This document shows, one piece after another, positions 17,574 through 19,983 of a stretch of 19,983 bases of DNA (positions within the stretch are counted from its first letter, which is position 1; every line of letters begins with the position of its first letter). The DNA is from Clostridiales bacterium (lineage in GTDB: Bacteria; Bacillota; Clostridia; Christensenellales; Aristaeellaceae), in the NCBI GenBank assembly GCA_004555155.1, contig SFJH01000034.1, positions 1-19,983 of the forward strand, in the 5' to 3' direction. The notes under the pieces are model-generated. The model searched no databases, was not told the DNA's origin, and saw nothing but the letters and a program-made list of their open reading frames with translations. Both the position numbers and the translations under genes were made by a program.

Positions 17574-18284
17574 ATGACGGCCAAGGAAGCGGCGCAGCGC
17601 GCCGGAACCAGCGTGCGCGCGCTGAGATACTATGAACAGGCGGGGCTGATCCGCCCCGGGCGCAGTCCCGGCAACGGCTATCGCGACTACGATGCATCCG
17701 CCATTGCCCGCGTCCGGATGATCCGCGCCTACCGCGAGCTGCAATTTCCGCTGACGCAGATTGCCCGTCTGCTGGACGCATCCCGCGCTGAACGGGACGA
17801 AATTCTGGAAACCCACATCCGCCAGCTCGAAGCGCAACGGCAGAGCCTTGAAAACCGCATCGACCTCGCGAAAAGCCTGCGCATGATCGGCCCGGAGCGG
17901 TTCGCGGAAATCGATTTTGCCAAGGTGGACGATCAAATGGCCCGGATGCGCAGGAATCTGCGCAGCAATCCGGAATGGATCGCCCTCTCCGAGCGGCTCC
18001 AGAGCGTATCCCATGAAAAAATAGACGGCGCAATGGACGAACTCCTGCGACGGCTCGCCGAGGTGTCCAACGCGCCGGAGCCCGAAATTCCCGCCGCTAT
18101 CGAACGCCTGCGCAGCTTCATCACGGAGAACCTCTACCCATGCACCGATGCGATTCTCCTCTACTATGCCCGAGGCTTCGGCGGCGACGGCCTCCTTGCC
18201 CAGACGCTGGAGGAAATCGCCGGCCCCGACGCCGCTCCCAGACTGAGAGAACGGCTGGAAAGTCGAATCAACCCGTCCGCCTGA
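17574..18284 (+). CDS. MerR-family transcriptional regulator, possibly TipA-like effector domain
   Basis: The 236-residue protein starts at ATG 17574 after AAGGAAGGTG (the GTG at 17565 is part of that site). Residues 1-70 are a MerR winged helix-turn-helix (TAKEAAQRAGTSVRALRYYEQAGLI, then GNGYRDYD). About 75-105 is the dimer coiled coil. The C-terminal 100 residues are helical. The segment FITENLYPCTDAILLYYARG (182-201) and the following helices resemble the TipAS drug-binding domain, in which a Y-x-C-T motif holds the key cysteine. C190 is the only cysteine in the protein, so a metal-sensor role (MerR, CueR, ZntR type with several cysteines) is unlikely. The TipAS likeness is from memory and is inference. 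There is no efflux or target gene next to it on the + strand. The only neighbouring targets are its own promoter and the divergent frr promoter. Confidence 0.88.
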   Translation: MTAKEAAQRAGTSVRALRYYEQAGLIRPGRSPGNGYRDYDASAIARVRMIRAYRELQFPLTQIARLLDASRAERDEILETHIRQLEAQRQSLENRIDLAKSLRMIGPERFAEIDFAKVDDQMARMRRNLRSNPEWIALSERLQSVSHEKIDGAMDELLRRLAEVSNAPEPEIPAAIERLRSFITENLYPCTDAILLYYARGFGGDGLLAQTLEEIAGPDAAPRLRERLESRINPSA

Positions 18285-18333
18285 CAAAATCCCTCCCCAT
18301 CCACAAGCTTCATTTCATGCCCCACACCCCAAC

Positions 18334-18593
18334 CATGCGGGATTTCCACCACGGAAATCCCACATGCGCATCTATACCAAAAACCTCCGCCACCCGCCAG
18401 CCCCTCAACCATGCGGGATTTCCACCACGGAAATCCCACATGCGCATCTATACCAAAAACCTTCGCCAACCGCCAGCCCCCACCCATGCGGGATTGCCAC
18501 CACGGAAATCCCACATGCGCATCTATACCAAAAACCTCCGCCACCCGCCAGCCCCCCAACCATGCGGGATTTCCACCACGGAAATCCCGCATG
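18334..18593. repeat. Tandem array of four hairpin repeats, 75-76-base period
   Basis: Four units begin at 18334, 18410, 18485 and 18561 (periods 76, 75 and 76). Each starts with a hairpin of 14-base arms, CATGCGGGATTTCC and GGAAATCCC(A/G)CATG, around the loop ACCAC. In unit 4 (18561-18593) the arms pair perfectly. Units 1-3 have one A mismatch, and unit 3 has a further T-to-G change. The three linkers of 42-43 bases are nearly identical (CGCATCTATACCAAAAACCT followed by a C-rich part), so this is not a CRISPR array. The periods are not all multiples of three, so it is not a coding repeat. It occupies most of the 445-base gap between merR and pyrH, which are convergent. Function unknown; candidates are REP-like extragenic palindromes, transcript-end structures or a mobile repeat. 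Confidence 0.9.
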
Positions 18594-18620
18594 CGCACCC
18601 CAGCCCCAAAAAACAACTTC

Positions 18621-18642
18621 GCCCGGCTGCATGCAGCCGGGC
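18621..18642. terminator. Perfect 22-base palindrome, probable terminator
   Basis: Arms GCCCGGCTGCA and TGCAGCCGGGC (11 bases each) are perfectly complementary with no spacer. T-rich DNA follows on the + side (18648-18656) and A-rich DNA precedes it (18608-18613). It could end transcripts from merR (+) and, on the other strand, any that pass pyrH. Confidence 0.7.
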
Positions 18643-18666
18643 AATCGGTTTTCTTTGAAAGGGGGT

Positions 18667-18712
18667 GCAGGGGGAAAACTTTCTTTTTTCTAAAAGAAAG
18701 TTTTCCCCCTGC
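18667..18712. terminator. Perfect inverted repeat with 21-base arms next to pyrH
   Basis: Arms at 18667-18687 and 18692-18712 are perfectly complementary (GCAGGGGGAAAACTTTC at the left end, the mirror at the right) with a four-base TTCT loop. It lies 17 bases beyond the pyrH stop. The stem has G/C at its base, A/T in its upper part and runs of T near the loop. It probably ends pyrH transcription, though its T-run lies inside the stem rather than after it. A miniature inverted-repeat element is an alternative. The flanking G- and C-runs (18661-18665, 18718-18724) extend the symmetry loosely. Confidence 0.65.
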
Positions 18713-18729
18713 CCGTGTCCCCCCTCGCG

Positions 18730-19452
18730 CTATGCGTGCACCACGGTTCCGATGGGCTCGCCCTGGGCGACCTTGAGGATGTTGTCGAGGTTGTCCATGT
18801 TGAAGACGCGGATCTGGGGGATCTTCTGTTCGAGGCAGAGCTGGAAGGCGGAGGGATCCATGACGCGGATGTTCATGTCGATGGCCTCGCGGTAGGAGAT
18901 ATCGGGGATGAACTTCGCGGCGGGATTTTTGTTGGGATCGGAGTCGTAGACGCCGTTGACGGTGGTGCCCTTGAAGACCGCGTCGGCGCGCAGCTCGGCG
19001 GCGCGGAGGGCGGCGGCGGTGTCGGTGGTGAAGAAGGGGTTGCCGCTGCCGCCGGCGAGGAGCACGATGTGGCCCTGCTCCATCTTTTCGATGGCGCGGT
19101 CGGCGCGGTAGTGCTCGGCGAAGCGGGTCATCTCCTGGGGAGTGAACACGGTAGCCTTGCGTCCCATGCGCAGAATAGCGTCCTGCACGGCCAGGGCGTT
19201 GATGATCGTGGCCAGCATGCCCATCTGATCGGCCAGAACAGGATTCATCTCATCCGTAAACCGGCCGCGCCAGATATTTCCGCCGCCCATGACCACGCCA
19301 ACCTGTACGCCCAGATCGGCCAGCTTCACAATGGCTTCCGCCGCGCGGTCCACGCGGGCGGCGTCGAAGGTCAGGGAAGCCTTCTTGTCGGCGGGAATGC
19401 CCACCGGCGCCAGCGTCTCGCCGCTGAGCTTCAAAATAATGCGCTTGTACAT
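18730..19452 (-). CDS. pyrH: UMP kinase
   Basis: The 240-residue bacterial UMP kinase of the amino acid kinase fold makes UDP from UMP and ATP; it is hexameric in known cases and regulated by GTP and UTP. Visible motifs are RIILKLSGETL (4-14), VGVVMGGGNIWRGR, GGSGNPFFTTDTAAALRAAE, DGVYDSDP-like NGVYDSDPNKNP, and MDPSAFQLC near the end. ATG 19452 has GAGGTGG six bases upstream (complement of 19459-19465). It follows tsf across a terminator-like hairpin. Downstream it meets the repeat zone instead of frr, so it is no longer in one transcription unit with frr. Confidence 0.97.
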   Translation of the reverse strand: MYKRIILKLSGETLAPVGIPADKKASLTFDAARVDRAAEAIVKLADLGVQVGVVMGGGNIWRGRFTDEMNPVLADQMGMLATIINALAVQDAILRMGRKATVFTPQEMTRFAEHYRADRAIEKMEQGHIVLLAGGSGNPFFTTDTAAALRAAELRADAVFKGTTVNGVYDSDPNKNPAAKFIPDISYREAIDMNIRVMDPSAFQLCLEQKIPQIRVFNMDNLDNILKVAQGEPIGTVVHA

Positions 19453-19482
19453 GTCAATCCACCTCTTTCCGGATTTCTGCTG

Positions 19483-19513
19483 AAAAAAAGGAACGCTTTG
19501 ACACGTTCCTTTT
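19483..19513 (-). terminator. Intrinsic terminator or attenuator between tsf and pyrH
   Basis: On the - strand arms AAAAGGAACG and CGTTCCTTTT enclose an eight-base loop and run into a seven-T tract (19489-19483), 12 bases after the tsf stop. I see no good promoter between it and pyrH (31 bases before the ATG), so pyrH is probably expressed by partial read-through from rpsB-tsf. Confidence 0.8.
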
Positions 19514-19524
19514 CTGAAGACGAA

Positions 19525-19983
19525 TTACTTCGCCGCACCGCCGATCTGCTCGGCAACCTCGGCAGCCAGGTCGGAGACCTTCTTCTCCAGGCCGTCGCCC
19601 ATCTTGTAGCGGGTGAAAGCGACGATCTTGGTGCCGGGGGCCTTGGTCTCGATCATCTTGCCCACGCGGGTCTCGCCGTCCTTGACGAACACCTGCTCCA
19701 CCAGGCAGACTTCCTCGTAGAACTTGTTGATGCGGCCCTGAACCATCTTCTCGATGATCTTCTCGGGCTTGCCCTCGTTGCGGGCCTGCGCGGCGAGAAT
19801 CTCGGTCTCGTGCTGCAGGTGCTCGGGGTTGACCTGATCGCGGGTCACGTACTCGGGCGCGACGGGGGAGGCAGCGGCGATCTGCAGCGCGACGTCGTGC
19901 AGCACTTCCTTCACGGTGTCGGTCACTTCGCACTCGGCCTGAACCAGCACGCCGACCTTGCCGCCCATGTGGATGTAGCTGTC
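19525..19983 (-). CDS. tsf: Translation elongation factor Ts, C-terminal part (5' end outside window)
   Basis: The last 152 codons are present and the frame is open to the window edge (DSYIHMGGKVGVLVQAECEV...). EF-Ts exchanges GDP for GTP on EF-Tu. SYIHMGGKVGVLV, the segment around ALQIAAASPVAPEYV, and EKIIEKMVQGRINKFYEEVCLVEQVFVKD are characteristic of the EF-Ts dimerisation and C-terminal domains. The protein ends in EQIGGAAK. rpsB is expected just upstream of tsf outside the window. A terminator-like hairpin follows at 19483-19513 and then pyrH. Confidence 0.97.
   Translation of the reverse strand, partial: DSYIHMGGKVGVLVQAECEVTDTVKEVLHDVALQIAAASPVAPEYVTRDQVNPEHLQHETEILAAQARNEGKPEKIIEKMVQGRINKFYEEVCLVEQVFVKDGETRVGKMIETKAPGTKIVAFTRYKMGDGLEKKVSDLAAEVAEQIGGAAK

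Noticed and set aside
18334..18593. CRISPR array
   Set aside because: The segments between the hairpins are nearly identical to one another rather than unique, the unit is 75-76 bases, and no cas gene is present in the window.
18140..18776. Small open frames with repeated peptide motifs (MRDFHHGNP, MRIYTKNL) over the repeat zone
   Set aside because: The motif changes frame from unit to unit because the period is 76, 75, 76; open frames occur on both strands and none has a convincing ribosome binding site. The repeats are better explained as hairpins.

Overview
The window looks like a chromosomal segment of a high-GC, low-oxygen Clostridia-type Firmicute, possibly a gut lineage such as Christensenellales or a relative. 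The evidence is a PolC-type replicative polymerase, the gene order (rpsB)-tsf-pyrH-frr-uppS-cdsA-dxr-rseP-ispG-polC that is conserved in Clostridia, AGGAGG-type ribosome binding sites, a biotin-dependent carboxylase subunit of the decarboxylase/PycB type, and a DUF1848 protein. Genus-level placement is a guess.

Left part (1-5810, + strand): the 3' end of an oxaloacetate decarboxylase alpha / pyruvate carboxylase B gene and its terminator. Next comes a promoter with a membrane-anchored CapA-family metallophosphoesterase and a serine hydrolase of the class C beta-lactamase fold. After that lies an extended -10 promoter, glutaminyl-tRNA synthetase and a hairpin, then a DUF1848 protein with a C-terminal radical-SAM-like cysteine cluster. 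A strong hairpin (5840-5882) separates this block from the convergent block that follows.

Middle part (5897-17405, - strand): one long, tightly packed housekeeping operon read right to left: frr, uppS, cdsA, dxr, rseP, ispG, polC and a MATE transporter. A clear promoter (17459-17487) precedes frr. The operon joins translation recycling, undecaprenyl-PP synthesis, CDP-diacylglycerol synthesis, two steps of the MEP isoprenoid pathway (which feeds UppS), a site-2 protease and the replicative polymerase. Between ispG and polC lies a 29-codon, strongly coding-like tail with no start codon, in the ispG frame.

Right part (17406-19983): a + strand MerR-family regulator gene with a textbook MerR promoter (19-bp spacer, operator dyad) sits back-to-back with the frr promoter. 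It is followed by a 445-bp non-coding zone holding four regularly spaced hairpin repeats (75-76-bp period), an 11-bp-arm perfect palindrome and a 21-bp-arm perfect inverted repeat. pyrH and the 3' part of tsf, both on the - strand, close the window. The merR plus repeat block therefore sits inside the normally contiguous pyrH-frr junction.

Most of the window is ordinary housekeeping DNA. The parts most worth a second look are the merR/hairpin-array block, the possible TipA-like sensor domain of the MerR protein, the DUF1848 protein and the ispG-polC tail. I do not see a clear new multi-gene system.
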